Source: Armatimonadota bacterium (lineage in GTDB: Bacteria; Armatimonadota; Fimbriimonadia; Fimbriimonadales; Fimbriimonadaceae). Taken from it: DNA of 64,000 nt. The position numbers and the translations under genes were made by a program. Positions 1 to 9,100 of the stretch are shown piece by piece. Each line of letters opens with the position of its first letter. The first letter of the stretch is position 1. The DNA lies in contig JANYCU010000051.1 of NCBI GenBank assembly GCA_025360125.1, forward strand, positions 1-64,000, read 5' to 3'. The notes under the pieces were generated by a model. The model had not been told where the DNA came from. It saw only the letters and a list, made by a program, of their open reading frames with translations, and did no database searches.

Positions 1-140
1 TTCGCTGGAAACTTATATCCATGAAATCTACAACCAAGAAAGAATGCACTCGTCACTCGGCTACATCAGCCCACAACAATTCGAGTCGCGTCTAAACGGA
101 GAGACGCGATGAAGGTGTCCGAAATTTTCACCGCATTTCA
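1..140 (+). mobile_element. IS3-family insertion sequence, right end (partial)
   Basis: The window opens inside an IS3-family element. The transposase reading frame ends at 112 and is followed by about 28 bases that look like the terminal inverted repeat, roughly 114-140, ending in CA. The rest of the element lies upstream of the window, so neither the other inverted repeat nor the target duplication can be checked. The boundary at about 140 is estimated from where similarity of the neighbouring fucosidase fragment begins to fail. Confidence 0.6.
2..112 (+). CDS. IS3-family transposase (OrfB, integrase core), C-terminal fragment
   Basis: Only the last 36 residues are in the window. They carry the C-terminal signature of IS3-family OrfB transposases (DDE integrase core): YNQERMHSSLGYISPQQFE, a pattern conserved in the IS3/IS150 groups just downstream of the catalytic Glu. 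The protein would cut and join the ends of its own element. The catalytic residues lie upstream of the window, so whether the transposase is intact cannot be judged. Confidence 0.85.
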   Translation, partial: SLETYIHEIYNQERMHSSLGYISPQQFESRLNGETR

Positions 141-589
141 CGCGAGGAACGAGCTTGGGAAGAGGTGAGGTCGGTATTTCCGCTAATACCGTACATGTGG
201 ATTCTGATATCCCCCAAAGTCTGATAAGACTCGACAGTTGGTGGAACTCCCATCATCGACGAATCCGCTAACTTCGTCGCCTCTTCGTTCTTCCCCTCGA
301 AGATCAACCGCCGGATCTCGGGAAGGGCGGCCAGGGCTTTCGGATTGACACGATCCTTAACCGAACCAGCCCATAGCGTATCGTCGTTCAGCTGGATCCG
401 TTCGTCGGCGACTCCACCAAAAACCATCGCGCCAATTCGACCGTTCCCAATCGGTAACGCCTCATTCCAATTCGCCGCTGGTTGCTCATACCAGAGGGTC
501 AAAGGGCTGTGCTTCGGAGCTTGAGCAGACCCCAACGAAGTGGCAAACAGACATGCCGAAAGGCAAAGGCAAAGGCAAATATTGGTCAT
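141..589 (-). pseudogene. GH95 alpha-L-fucosidase, N-terminal fragment truncated at the IS end
   Basis: The reading frame starts at 589 with a signal peptide (hydrophobic stretch ending SAQA). It then matches the N-terminal domain of family 95 glycoside hydrolases (1,2-alpha-L-fucosidases): an LWYEQPAANWNEALPIGNG motif, then GAMVFGG, ERIQLNDDTLWAG and SYQTLGD. Members of the family have roughly 750-800 residues; here the similarity stops after about 135 residues and the frame runs into the IS end at 128-140. The (alpha/alpha)6 catalytic barrel is missing, so the fragment cannot be an active fucosidase. The residues encoded by about 141-195 no longer look like GH95 and resemble repeat sequence found elsewhere in the window. 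Confidence 0.8.
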
Positions 590-929
590 TCGGTTACATG
601 CACTCGGAAATGAATTCTACTATTAGATAGCAATTATTAGTGTAAGCGATTGAAGTCGTACTGACCCCACTGCCAAATCAAATCAATAAATTGGGCGCGA
701 AAAGGATCGAGGTTTACCCCTAGTTATAGGTCATCTGATAGCTACCGTTTGTCCAGGACCAGCGCCATCGGTGCGGCAATATTCTTAGCCCAGCCAGAGG
801 GTTTTTTGTCGTCTCGGCGACAAAGAGTCCGTAGGGCTGGGTGGGAAGTCGAAATCGTCTTAATTCCAAGGAGCGTTGCGACCCGGCGATTATCGCCGCA
901 TTGCCAATTCCCAAGCACCCTCAAATAAC
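590..929. other. Intergenic stretch with one palindromic repeat
   Basis: I find no convincing gene. Short frames here read through repeat sequence. Around 878-906 lies one copy of the palindromic element whose core is CGGCGA-TTA-TCGCCG, followed on the minus strand by a GGGTCGCAACGCTCCTTGGA-like tail. Related copies are near 2121, 2436, 4558 and 4640. Confidence 0.6.
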
Positions 930-1949
930 TTATTTCCGAATCGGATAACCGCGCCAAACCCACTCAAGTGCCTGCGGCAACGTCTGCCGAACCACTCGAC
1001 CATCCACATGCCCCGAATCCCGGGCAAAAACATACTGGTAATGATATTTCTTCTCCTTCAAAACCGCTGCCGTCCGGTTATTCGCCAGCACCCAGTTATG
1101 GTACGTCGATTCAGGATCGCCGAATCGATTGTCTTGCTCGCCCACGTGCATCCAAATGCGAATCGGCTTCGGCTTGCTCTCCTTGATCAAATGATCATGA
1201 AACTCCCACGCCCCGTGCGGAGTTTCGAGATTAAACGGCGACTGCTGATTCACAAACGTGCCCGAATACGACAAGACTCGATGATACAAATCGGGGTGGT
1301 ACCACGCCATCGCCAGCGCACATGCCCCACCTGAACTTCCGCCCATCGTCATCCGTCCATTAGGATCCTTTGTAAATTCGGCGCCTGTTTCTTTGGTGAC
1401 TCGTGGCAAAACTTCGGTCTCGATAAACTCGGCATACTTGCCCGACATCGTATCGTATTCAAGGCCTCGCTCGCTTCCCTGGGCGTCTCCACCACCCGAA
1501 TTGATCATGATCGCCACCATCGAAGGAATCCGATGATCGAAAATCATATTGTCCAGAATTTTCGGAGAAATGCCATTTCCCATACTGTCCTGAGCCACGT
1601 AAAACGGAGACTTACTCCTCGGCTTGTATTGACTCGGAACGTACACCGTCACATTTCGCATATACGGCACAACCTGACCAGGTGCCGACTTGGCAATACC
1701 CGGATAAATCTTGCTGTCGTGGGAATCCATCGTGAAGTGATACACCTTCCCTTTCGGCACGTCCGGCCGCTCCTTCATCTCAACCGCATCGGCATAGGGG
1801 GCAGTCAGGATGTAATCACCCTCATTCGCCTTTGGCGTATACGGAGTGAACTTCGTGAAATCAATCGGCGGAGCCTGAATCCCCGCCGCGGCAAACACCG
1901 TCATCACCGCCGCAAAACCAAAAATCCCAACCAAAACCCTGTTCTTCAT
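930..1949 (-). CDS. Secreted esterase of the enterochelin-esterase/Esterase D type
   Basis: A secreted alpha/beta hydrolase of about 339 residues, similar to the esterase family that includes Fes/IroE and many carbohydrate esterases (Pfam Esterase). The nucleophile elbow is visible as GGSSGG with the following GACALAMAWYHPDLY helix. The acidic and His residues are probably in the HVGEQDNRFGD and DSGHVDGRV segments. An N-terminal signal peptide follows the Met at 1949 (KNRVLVGIFGFAAV); the longer frame from 1970 adds seven residues ahead of it, which is why I prefer 1949. A missing-gene gap separates it from the decayed fucosidase, so a shared polysaccharide-degrading role is only a guess. The substrate cannot be read from the sequence. 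Confidence 0.8.
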   Translation of the reverse strand: MKNRVLVGIFGFAAVMTVFAAAGIQAPPIDFTKFTPYTPKANEGDYILTAPYADAVEMKERPDVPKGKVYHFTMDSHDSKIYPGIAKSAPGQVVPYMRNVTVYVPSQYKPRSKSPFYVAQDSMGNGISPKILDNMIFDHRIPSMVAIMINSGGGDAQGSERGLEYDTMSGKYAEFIETEVLPRVTKETGAEFTKDPNGRMTMGGSSGGACALAMAWYHPDLYHRVLSYSGTFVNQQSPFNLETPHGAWEFHDHLIKESKPKPIRIWMHVGEQDNRFGDPESTYHNWVLANNRTAAVLKEKKYHYQYVFARDSGHVDGRVVRQTLPQALEWVWRGYPIRK

Positions 1950-2518
1950 CACGATAGATTCACTATACATTCGGACGCAAGTCCAAATACCAAACCACGG
2001 ATTTTACGAAATTATTCTCGAGGGAAATAACCACGCTACGCCCTCGGGGGCGTCGTTGAACAGGCCATAGGTGAACCGGCGGGGGTCAGATTCTTCATCG
2101 TCCCATGCATTTTGGAGACCGACCCGGCGATTATCGCCGCTTCACTATTGCCTGCTTCTTGGCTTCCATGCTTCCCGCGCTTCTTGCGCTTCCCTGCTCG
2201 CGCTTCCCAGCCCGCCCGTACCGCGAAATAATCGTAATGTGCTTCGCACCAACTATGGTCTCAAAGTCCAAGACTTGACCCGGAGGGTCACAGATGGTAG
2301 CCAGGGGAGTTGCGAAGCAACCAACGTAGCGAGGAATGGAGCTGCGAAGCAGCCAAGAAGACCCCTGGAAAGGTCGAAACAGCCAAAGTCCAAGGAGCGT
2401 TGCTACACCCCAGCTCTGGCCTTCTATCAATCAGCGACCCGGCGATTCTCGCCGCTTCACTATTGCCTGCTTCTTGGCTTCCATGCTTCCCGCGCTTCTT
2501 GCGCTTCCCTGCCGGCCT
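1950..2518. other. Repeat-filled intergenic region
   Basis: About 570 bases without a credible gene. The region is dominated by the duplicated block described separately (2121-2250 and 2436-2550), by palindromic copies, and by text such as GGAGCTGCGAAGCAGCC and GAAACAGCCAAAGTCCAAGG that recurs near 4497-4520. Several open frames cross it but consist of translated repeat. Confidence 0.6.
2121..2250. repeat. Direct repeat, copy A (includes a copy of the lactonase gene tail)
   Basis: This segment begins with the palindrome core GACCCGGCGATTATCGCCGC and runs through a Cys/Ser-rich looking stretch (TTGCCTGCTTCTTGGCTTCC) to CGCGAAATAATCGTAATGTG. The same succession occurs at 2436-2550. On the minus strand both copies end with codons for GAKHITIISR, which in copy B are the true C-terminus of the beta-propeller gene. 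Copy A has an extra 15 or so bases before that point. Confidence 0.85.
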
Positions 2519-2550
2519 TTATCGCGAAATAATCGTAATGTGCTTCGCGC
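2436..2550. repeat. Direct repeat, copy B (overlaps the 3' end of the lactonase gene)
   Basis: Partner of 2121-2250. The palindrome has one change (ATTCTCGCC instead of ATTATCGCC). The last ~32 bases lie inside the beta-propeller coding region and give its final residues, so the repeat straddles the stop codon. Confidence 0.85.
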
Positions 2551-3631
2551 CCGTCGGGCTAACCGTGGCCGGACTCTCCGGTGCCAGCAGTCCACTACTC
2601 GTAGCCAAATATTCTGAGATCGTGTGATCCAGGCTATTCACCACAAAAACATAATTCCCAGCAGGCTCCGTGACAACGCTTGTCGACGCATTTCCTGCCG
2701 TTACAAACGCGGGAGTTAATGCCGTCAGCGTTCCGTCCAAGCCTACGCTGAACTGGCTTACCGGGCTCACTCCACCAGAGGCACCATTCAGTGTCGCCAA
2801 ATAACCGTGCTTTCCGTTTGCCGAAACCGAAAAAGCTACGTTCGTATTTCCACCGCCCGACGCACCGACAATTGCGGGCGCGAGTGGTGTCAACGAACCG
2901 TCAAGCCCAATCGAAAACTGAGCCGTTCCCGTCGAACAGGGGCAATAAAAATGAGTTCCATCGGGAGAAATCGTTGCTCCATTTGCACTAATAACCGTGT
3001 ATGTTGGAGTCGATAGCGGCGTCAACTGCCCAGCAACACCAATCGAGTAAGCACTGATCGTATCCGAAGACGGACTGCAGGCATAAAGGAAATTCCCGTT
3101 TGGACTGATGACAAGCGATGCGCCACCCGTTGCGACCGGCACAGTTGCTGGAGCCAGAACCGTCAGTGCACCCGTCAATCCAACCGAATATTGCTGAATG
3201 GAACCGTCAGTTTGGTTCAAACAATAAACGAACTTCGAATTAGGAGTAATTTCAATCGAAACTGGACCAGTACCTGCCGTAACCGTCGAGGGTGTCATCG
3301 CAACCAACGCGCCTGAGCCACTAATCGTGAACTGTGAAATTTTTCCGTCGGTCTTATTGGCTCCGTAGGCATACTTCGCGTCCTTACTTGCAGTAACCCA
3401 AACCGTATTGAGAGCCGCAGGAGCAGCGACGACTTCTGGCGGAGTCAAAGGCAACAACTGACCATTTGATGAAACGGCAAATTCTGCGATACCCGTTCCG
3501 GTCGCAACATAGACAAATTCGGCCGCGAATGGACCACCAATTTTTGCCCCTCCACAACCAGAAACGAGGCTAAGAGCGGCAACTAATCCACCCAACACGA
3601 ACGACTTTGAACCCTTAAACTGCTTGACCAT
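2519..3631 (-). CDS. Seven-bladed beta-propeller lipoprotein (lactonase/YVTN type)
   Basis: A lipoprotein of about 370 residues built of repeated beta-propeller blades. Each blade is marked by runs such as FVYVATG, YAYGANK, FVYCLNQTDG, FLYACSPSSD and YVFVVNSLDH, with intervening ISPNG and QPLTP-like loops. This is the 6-phosphogluconolactonase-like/YVTN family (Lactonase, 7-bladed). The signal peptide ends in the lipobox LVSGC. The start at 3631 is chosen because AAGGAGAG lies five bases upstream; the longer frame to 3676 has no such site. Many secreted relatives are not lactonases, so enzyme activity is uncertain. The last ten residues (GAKHITIISR) come from a repeat that also occurs at 2230-2250. 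Confidence 0.8.
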   Translation of the reverse strand: MVKQFKGSKSFVLGGLVAALSLVSGCGGAKIGGPFAAEFVYVATGTGIAEFAVSSNGQLLPLTPPEVVAAPAALNTVWVTASKDAKYAYGANKTDGKISQFTISGSGALVAMTPSTVTAGTGPVSIEITPNSKFVYCLNQTDGSIQQYSVGLTGALTVLAPATVPVATGGASLVISPNGNFLYACSPSSDTISAYSIGVAGQLTPLSTPTYTVISANGATISPDGTHFYCPCSTGTAQFSIGLDGSLTPLAPAIVGASGGGNTNVAFSVSANGKHGYLATLNGASGGVSPVSQFSVGLDGTLTALTPAFVTAGNASTSVVTEPAGNYVFVVNSLDHTISEYLATSSGLLAPESPATVSPTGAKHITIISR

Positions 3632-3788
3632 TGAACTCTCCTTAACCTCGGCTTTGCGTACGAGTATACATTCCAACGCCTCATCGTCCCCATAGTTTTG
3701 TCAGGATTCAAAATTCGAAAAACTTTTATCCATAAGAATTCCGTCACCAACCGCAATCAACCCGAACATCGACACGTAAATGATAGGG

Positions 3789-4202
3789 ATGAAGCGAAAC
3801 GCAACCGCCGTTTGGAACGGCTCCGGCAAAGAAGGAAACGGCACCTTAACCACCCAAAGCACCGTCCTCGACAAAACCCAATACTCGTTCAATTCCCGAT
3901 TCGCCGAAGGCATCGGCACCAACCCCGAAGAACTCATCGCCGCCGCCCATGCTGGCTGCTTTACGATGAAACTTAGCTTTGTGCTGAATGAAGCTGGCTT
4001 CACCGCCGAAAGCCTTGAAACGACATGCACAATCACCTTTGAAGGCGGAGTCCTGACCGAATCTCACTTAAACGTAACCGGAAAAGTTCCAGACCTAAGT
4101 GAAGACATTTGGACCGCAAGCGTCGAAAACGCCGAAAAGAACTGCCCCATAAGCCAAGTGCTCAAATGCGCAATCTCATCAGATGCCACGTTGTCTGTCT
4201 AA
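3789..4202 (+). CDS. osmC: OsmC-type organic hydroperoxide reductase
   Basis: A 137-residue OsmC/Ohr-family thiol peroxidase that reduces organic hydroperoxides and peroxynitrous acid in the cytoplasm. The two redox-active cysteines stand in the expected contexts, AAHAGCFTM and KNCPISQVLK, and the GTNPEELI motif of the OsmC subfamily is present. Length matches E. coli OsmC. I prefer the ATG at 3789 because it aligns with the family start (KRNATAVWNG); the ATG at 3780 would add three residues. It stands alone, head to head with the beta-propeller gene. Confidence 0.9.
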   Translation: MKRNATAVWNGSGKEGNGTLTTQSTVLDKTQYSFNSRFAEGIGTNPEELIAAAHAGCFTMKLSFVLNEAGFTAESLETTCTITFEGGVLTESHLNVTGKVPDLSEDIWTASVENAEKNCPISQVLKCAISSDATLSV

Positions 4203-4694
4203 GCAAGATCAAATGGCTCACTAATCCGACCTTGTCCAAGCAAGGATAATTGTCATTGTCGAGAGTCAAAAACAAAAACCGACACCTCGAAAGGTGAGGA
4301 GAGTAAAGGTCTCGTCGATTCGAAGGTACAAAGGGTCGATCCCGTGGACCATGAATAGCCCAGTTACTCCGACATACTTTAATTACCACGAGCCCTCCTG
4401 GGGCCCGAAGGGTCATATAGAGTTCAGCCCAGGTTGAAAGGTTTTGCGACTGGACGAAGTCCCAAGCAAATCCTTGAGGCCTGGGTAGGGCAAACGAAAC
4501 AGCCAAAGTCCGAGGAGCGTCGGCACTGCCAATATTAGGAATACCCAAAAAACCGCGACCCGGCGATTATCGCCGAAAGATGAAACTCTGCCAGGGAGCG
4601 TCGGCACTGCCAATATTAGGAATACCCAGAAACCGCGACCCGGCGATTATCGCCGAAAGAAGAACTCTGCCAAGAGGCTAAATCCCAACAAAAC
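4203..4694. other. Intergenic region with two palindromic repeats
   Basis: About 490 bases with no supported gene. The right half contains the tandem 81-base repeat listed separately. The left half shows nothing I can name apart from the recurring phrase GAAACAGCCAAAGTCCGAGG near 4496-4515, which also occurs near 2378-2400. Confidence 0.55.
4515..4672. repeat. Tandem duplication of an 81-base palindrome-bearing unit
   Basis: Two head-to-tail copies (about 4515-4595 and 4596-4672). Each reads GAGCGTCGGCACTGCCAATA, continues to a short C/A-rich stretch, then GCGACCCGGCGATTATCGCC and ends near ACTCTGCCA. The hairpin core CGGCGA-TTA-TCGCCG is perfect in both. It is the same core as at 885 and 2124. 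Confidence 0.9.
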
Positions 4695-6155
4695 CTACTT
4701 CAACAAATCTTTCACCACATTGCCAAAGACGTCCGTCAACCGGAAGTCTCTTCCCTGATACCGATACGTCAGCCGCGTATGGTCGATGCCAAGCTGGTTC
4801 AGCAACGTCGCGTGCAAATCATGAACACTCACCGGATTCTCGACCACGTTGTAACCGTAATCGTCCGTCTTACCGTATCCAATTCCGCCCTTAAAGCCGC
4901 CGCCCGCCATAAACATCGTAAAGCATCGAGGGTGGTGGTCTCGCCCGTAATCCGTCGCCGAAAGATCGCCTTGCGAGTAAACCGTTCGTCCAAATTCTCC
5001 GCCCCAAACGACCAACGTGTCATCGAGCATTCCCCGTTGCTTCAGGTCCTTAATCAGAGCAGAAGTCGGCTGGTCTGAGTCATAAACCTGTCCCGCAATC
5101 TGCTTCGGCAAGTTAAAGTGCTGGTCCCAGCCCATGTGGAAGAGTTGGACAAACCGAACTCCGCGCTCCGCCAGTCGCCGCGCCAACAAACAGTTATAGG
5201 CATAGCTTCCCGGCTTCTTCACTTCCGGACCGTACATCTCAATCACGCTCGACGGCTCTTTTGAAATATCCGTCAATTCAGGAACGCTGGTCTGCATCCG
5301 AAACGCCAATTCATACTGCGAAATCCGCGTCGCAATCTCCGGATCGCCCATTGCGTCGAGCTTGAGCTTGTTCAATTCTCCCAGGTCGTCCAACATGTCG
5401 CGTCGAGTATTTCGGTCAACACCATCGGGGTCCGAAAGATACAAAACCGGATCGCCCGAGTTTCGGAACTTCACGCCCTGGTGTGTTGTCGGCAAAAATC
5501 CAGAACCCCAAAGTCGGTCATAAATCGGCTGATCGTCCTTTCGCCCCGTTCCAAACGAGGTCAAAACAACGTACGACGGCAAATCTTTGTTTTCTGTACC
5601 CAATCCGTAGGCGAGCCAAGCACCCATGCTCGGGCGTCCCGCCAATTGAGATCCCGTCTGCAAGAACGTAATCGCTGGGTCATGGTTAATCGCCTCGGTC
5701 TCCATCGAATAGATGAAGCACAGTTCATCAGCGATCGCGCCTAAATGTGGCCAAAGCTCGCTCAACCACAAACCGCTTGAGCCATGCTGATTGAACTTAA
5801 AGATCGTTGGCGCAACGGGAAACTTCTTCTGACCGCTGGTCATCCCCGTCAGCCGCTGACCATTCCGAATCGAAGCCGGAAGGTCCAATCCTCGTTGCTC
5901 GGCCAACTTAGGCTTGTAGTCAAACAAGTCCAATTGGCTCGGAGCACCAGACTGGTGAAGGTAAATAACCCGATTCGCCTTCGGCTTAAAGTGCGGAAGC
6001 GAAGGTATCCCGCCGACTCTATTATGTTTCGGACCCTGGGCGCCAAATGCCTCTGTGCCAAGCATCGAAAACAATGCGGCAAGCCCCATGCCACCGCTGA
6101 CTTTCAAAAATGTACGGCGGTTAAGCTCGTCTTGAATCGAGAGTATTGGGTCCAT
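4695..6155 (-). CDS. DUF1501 sulfatase-like protein, Tat-exported
   Basis: A 486-residue member of DUF1501, an alkaline-phosphatase/sulfatase-fold family almost always encoded beside DUF1549/DUF1553 cytochrome-type proteins. The N-terminus carries a twin-arginine signal (NRRTFLK, residues 12-18), followed by a hydrophobic stretch, so it is probably exported folded. Motifs seen: YLHQSGAPSQLDLFDYKP, WGGEFGRTVYSQG, GRDHHPRCFTMFMAGGGFKG and the C-terminal HDLHATLLNQLGIDHTRLTY, all typical of the family. Its ATG follows directly after the stop codon of the DUF1553 gene, so the two are translated from one mRNA. The biochemical role of the pair is not established. Confidence 0.9.
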   Translation of the reverse strand: MDPILSIQDELNRRTFLKVSGGMGLAALFSMLGTEAFGAQGPKHNRVGGIPSLPHFKPKANRVIYLHQSGAPSQLDLFDYKPKLAEQRGLDLPASIRNGQRLTGMTSGQKKFPVAPTIFKFNQHGSSGLWLSELWPHLGAIADELCFIYSMETEAINHDPAITFLQTGSQLAGRPSMGAWLAYGLGTENKDLPSYVVLTSFGTGRKDDQPIYDRLWGSGFLPTTHQGVKFRNSGDPVLYLSDPDGVDRNTRRDMLDDLGELNKLKLDAMGDPEIATRISQYELAFRMQTSVPELTDISKEPSSVIEMYGPEVKKPGSYAYNCLLARRLAERGVRFVQLFHMGWDQHFNLPKQIAGQVYDSDQPTSALIKDLKQRGMLDDTLVVWGGEFGRTVYSQGDLSATDYGRDHHPRCFTMFMAGGGFKGGIGYGKTDDYGYNVVENPVSVHDLHATLLNQLGIDHTRLTYRYQGRDFRLTDVFGNVVKDLLK

Positions 6156-9100
6156 TTATTCCTTCGTAATTGTTTCGTCGAGGTTGAGAATCGTACTCGC
6201 AACCAATGTATAAGCCGCCAGCGTCGCCACATCGACCGATGCCGGATTCTTAAAGTCACCTTGAGAAATCAGCTTTTCGGCATCGGCCTTATGAGATTGA
6301 TAGTGAGCTAAGCGTCGAGCCAGACCTGAGGTCAAAATCCTTTGCTCTTGAGCCGAAGGATCACGGGACAGCACCACCCGAAACGCGTATTTTAGCTTAG
6401 AATCCGTCGATTTCCCACCTTCGAGCAACATCCGAACGCCAAGAGCCCGCGCCGCTTCAACATAGGTCACATCATTCAACATATTCAGGGCTTGAAGCGG
6501 GGTATCCGTTCGTGCCCTCCGAACTCGACACGTTTCCCGAGTCGACATGTCAAACAGGGTCATATTGGGCGGAGCCGCCGTGCGCTTCCAAATCGTGTAC
6601 AGGCTCCGACGGTGAAGATTTTCGTCCATATCGTGCTTGTAATTCTTAAGGTTGCCGTAAACGTTCATCTCGTCCCATACGCCATCCGGCTGATAAGGAC
6701 GAACCGATGGTCCACCAAGCTTTTCCGTCAACATATTGCCAAAGAACATCGCTTGATCACGCAGGACTTCGGCGGTAAGGCGGAAGCGCGGGCCGCGGGC
6801 AATAAGCCGATTTTGGGGATCGAGCTTGACCAACTCAGGAGTGACCTTCGAACTTTGTCGATACGTCGCGCTCGTTACCATCTCCTTCCAAAGTGCTTTC
6901 TGATTCCACTTCAAACGAATCATTTCGGTAGCTAGCCAGTCCAACAGCTCCGGGTGCGACGGGAACGATGCCCGGGTTCCAAAGTCTTCACTGGTCTCAA
7001 CTAGTCCAACTCCAAAAAGTCTTTCCCACATTCGGTTTACCGTAACCCGGCCCGTCAGCGGATTCGATGGATCAACCAGCCATTTCGCCAATCCAAGTCG
7101 GTTATTCGGAACTCCCTTTGGTAAAGGAGGCAAGAAACTAGGCGTTGACATCGAAACATTTTCGCCCTTATGGTCATATTGACCGCGAACCAAAACGAAC
7201 GCCTGCCGTGGCTTCGCCATCTCTTCCATCACCATAACGGTCGAAATCTGACCATCCAACATATCTCGCTTTTGGCGAGTTACGTCGATCTCGTCGTCAA
7301 CCGCTCGATACTCTTTGTCATGATCTCGCGACCACAATCGTATCAGCAATTTCGTCTGATCCGCAGTTCGCTTTTCAGCTGGCAAGGCCAAAATCCCTGC
7401 CGCGGCCAACATCGTGCTGTTGTGCTCAACTTCGCTTCGCTGCAAAGCCCGGTCATAAAACTCCAAGTCCTCAACCTGACCTCGGAAGAAGTCTCCGCCC
7501 GTTCGTCGGCCAATTTTACAGCTAGCTTTGGTGCGAGTAGAACCCATCAGCGAGTTCGCTTCTGTGTCCGATCCAGAGTCAACGCCATTCACATAGATAC
7601 GCGCTCCTTCCGCCTTGCCTGAACCATCATAGGTAACAGTGATCTGGTTCCAAGTCTTGTTGCGCATCGTCGCCCGCGATGTAATCTTCATCGCGCGGTC
7701 GGGCCAAGCACTAATCAAGTGAAAAGCTGGCTTACCACCTTGAATAAACAAATCCCAACCTTGATACATTTGAGGAGAATCCATTTTCGAGACAGGCGAA
7801 CCGTTTCCATCTTCCGAATAAATCCACAACGAATAAGAAAATGGCTTCTGTCCATCAAAGTCGGCAACCTGACCTAGGTCAACGTAGCCCTTTTCGCTTA
7901 CCATGACCGAACCATTCATTCGGCCCGGAGCGTCCTTCGCTTCACCCATATATTGAGGCGGCGCAATATTTCCATTGGCGGCTTTCGGCTGCTTTCCAAA
8001 TTGATACGACGCCACTCGACCTGGAAGAGCCGGAAGCTCCTTCGGATCGACTTTCCAATTCGCAATCTCTGCGGAATTCTTTTGTCCAAATGCCTGAAGT
8101 CTGGCATTAAGTTGGCCAAGCTTTGAGTCATAATCCCTCATCGCCGCTGCCTGAACCGCATCCGGAGCCTTAACTACCGGAGGGTGATTGACAGGTCGCT
8201 CTTCACCTGTTCCCGACTCGGGAACGTTGTTGAAGTACGAATACATACTGTAAAACTCTTTCTGGGTCAGTGGGTCATATTTATGATCGTGACATCGCGC
8301 ACAACCTGCCGTAAGTCCGAGCCAAGTGTCCGAAGTCGTTTCAACTCGGTCAATAACGTTTTCGACCCGCCACTCTTCGGCAATAACGCCGCCTTCAGTG
8401 TTAATCCGGTGATTTCGATTAAAGCCCGTCGCGACTCGATCATCAGTCGTCGCGTTCGGCAACAGGTCACCCGCAAGCTGCTTGATCGTAAATTGGTCAT
8501 AAGGCATTCCACTGTTAAACGCATCAATAACCCAATCACGCCATCGCCATTGGAACCGCTGCCAGTCGCCCTGGTATCCATTCGTATCCGCAAATCGAGC
8601 GTAGTCAAGCCAATCCATCGCCATTCGTTCGCCATACCGTGGCGAAGCCAACAATCGATCAACAACCTTCTCATAGGCTTTGGGCGATTTATCGCTCATG
8701 AATGCCGAAACTTCCGCAGGCGTCGGTGGTATTCCCGTCAAATCAAGGCTAACCCGTCGAATCAGCGTCCGCTTGTCCGCCTCTGGTGACGGCTTTAGAT
8801 GATTCTCTTCCAGAGTCGCCAAAACAAACGAATCGATCGGGGTCTTTGCCCAAGTCTTCAACTTAGTGACTGGTGGAGCCATCCGAACTGGAGCAACAAA
8901 TGCCCAGTGCTGCTTGTATTCCGCGCCTTCCAGAATCCATACCTTCAAAAGCGACTTCTCGTCCGCGCTCAAAATCTTGTGGCTGCTTGGAGGCGGCATG
9001 ATGTCGTTCTGATTGGTCGTCAAAACTCGACGCATCATTTCGCTCTTTCCTGGGTTGCCCGGCACGATCGCTGCCCGACCATCAGCCAGCTTCTTCGTCG

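Noticed and set aside
1533-2030. Open plus-strand frame opposite the esterase gene
   Set aside because: It is the antisense shadow of the esterase gene, rich in His and Arg, without a ribosome site or recognisable family.
8184-8789. Long plus-strand frame inside the DUF1553 gene
   Set aside because: It is fully antisense to a well supported conserved domain, with no signal of its own.
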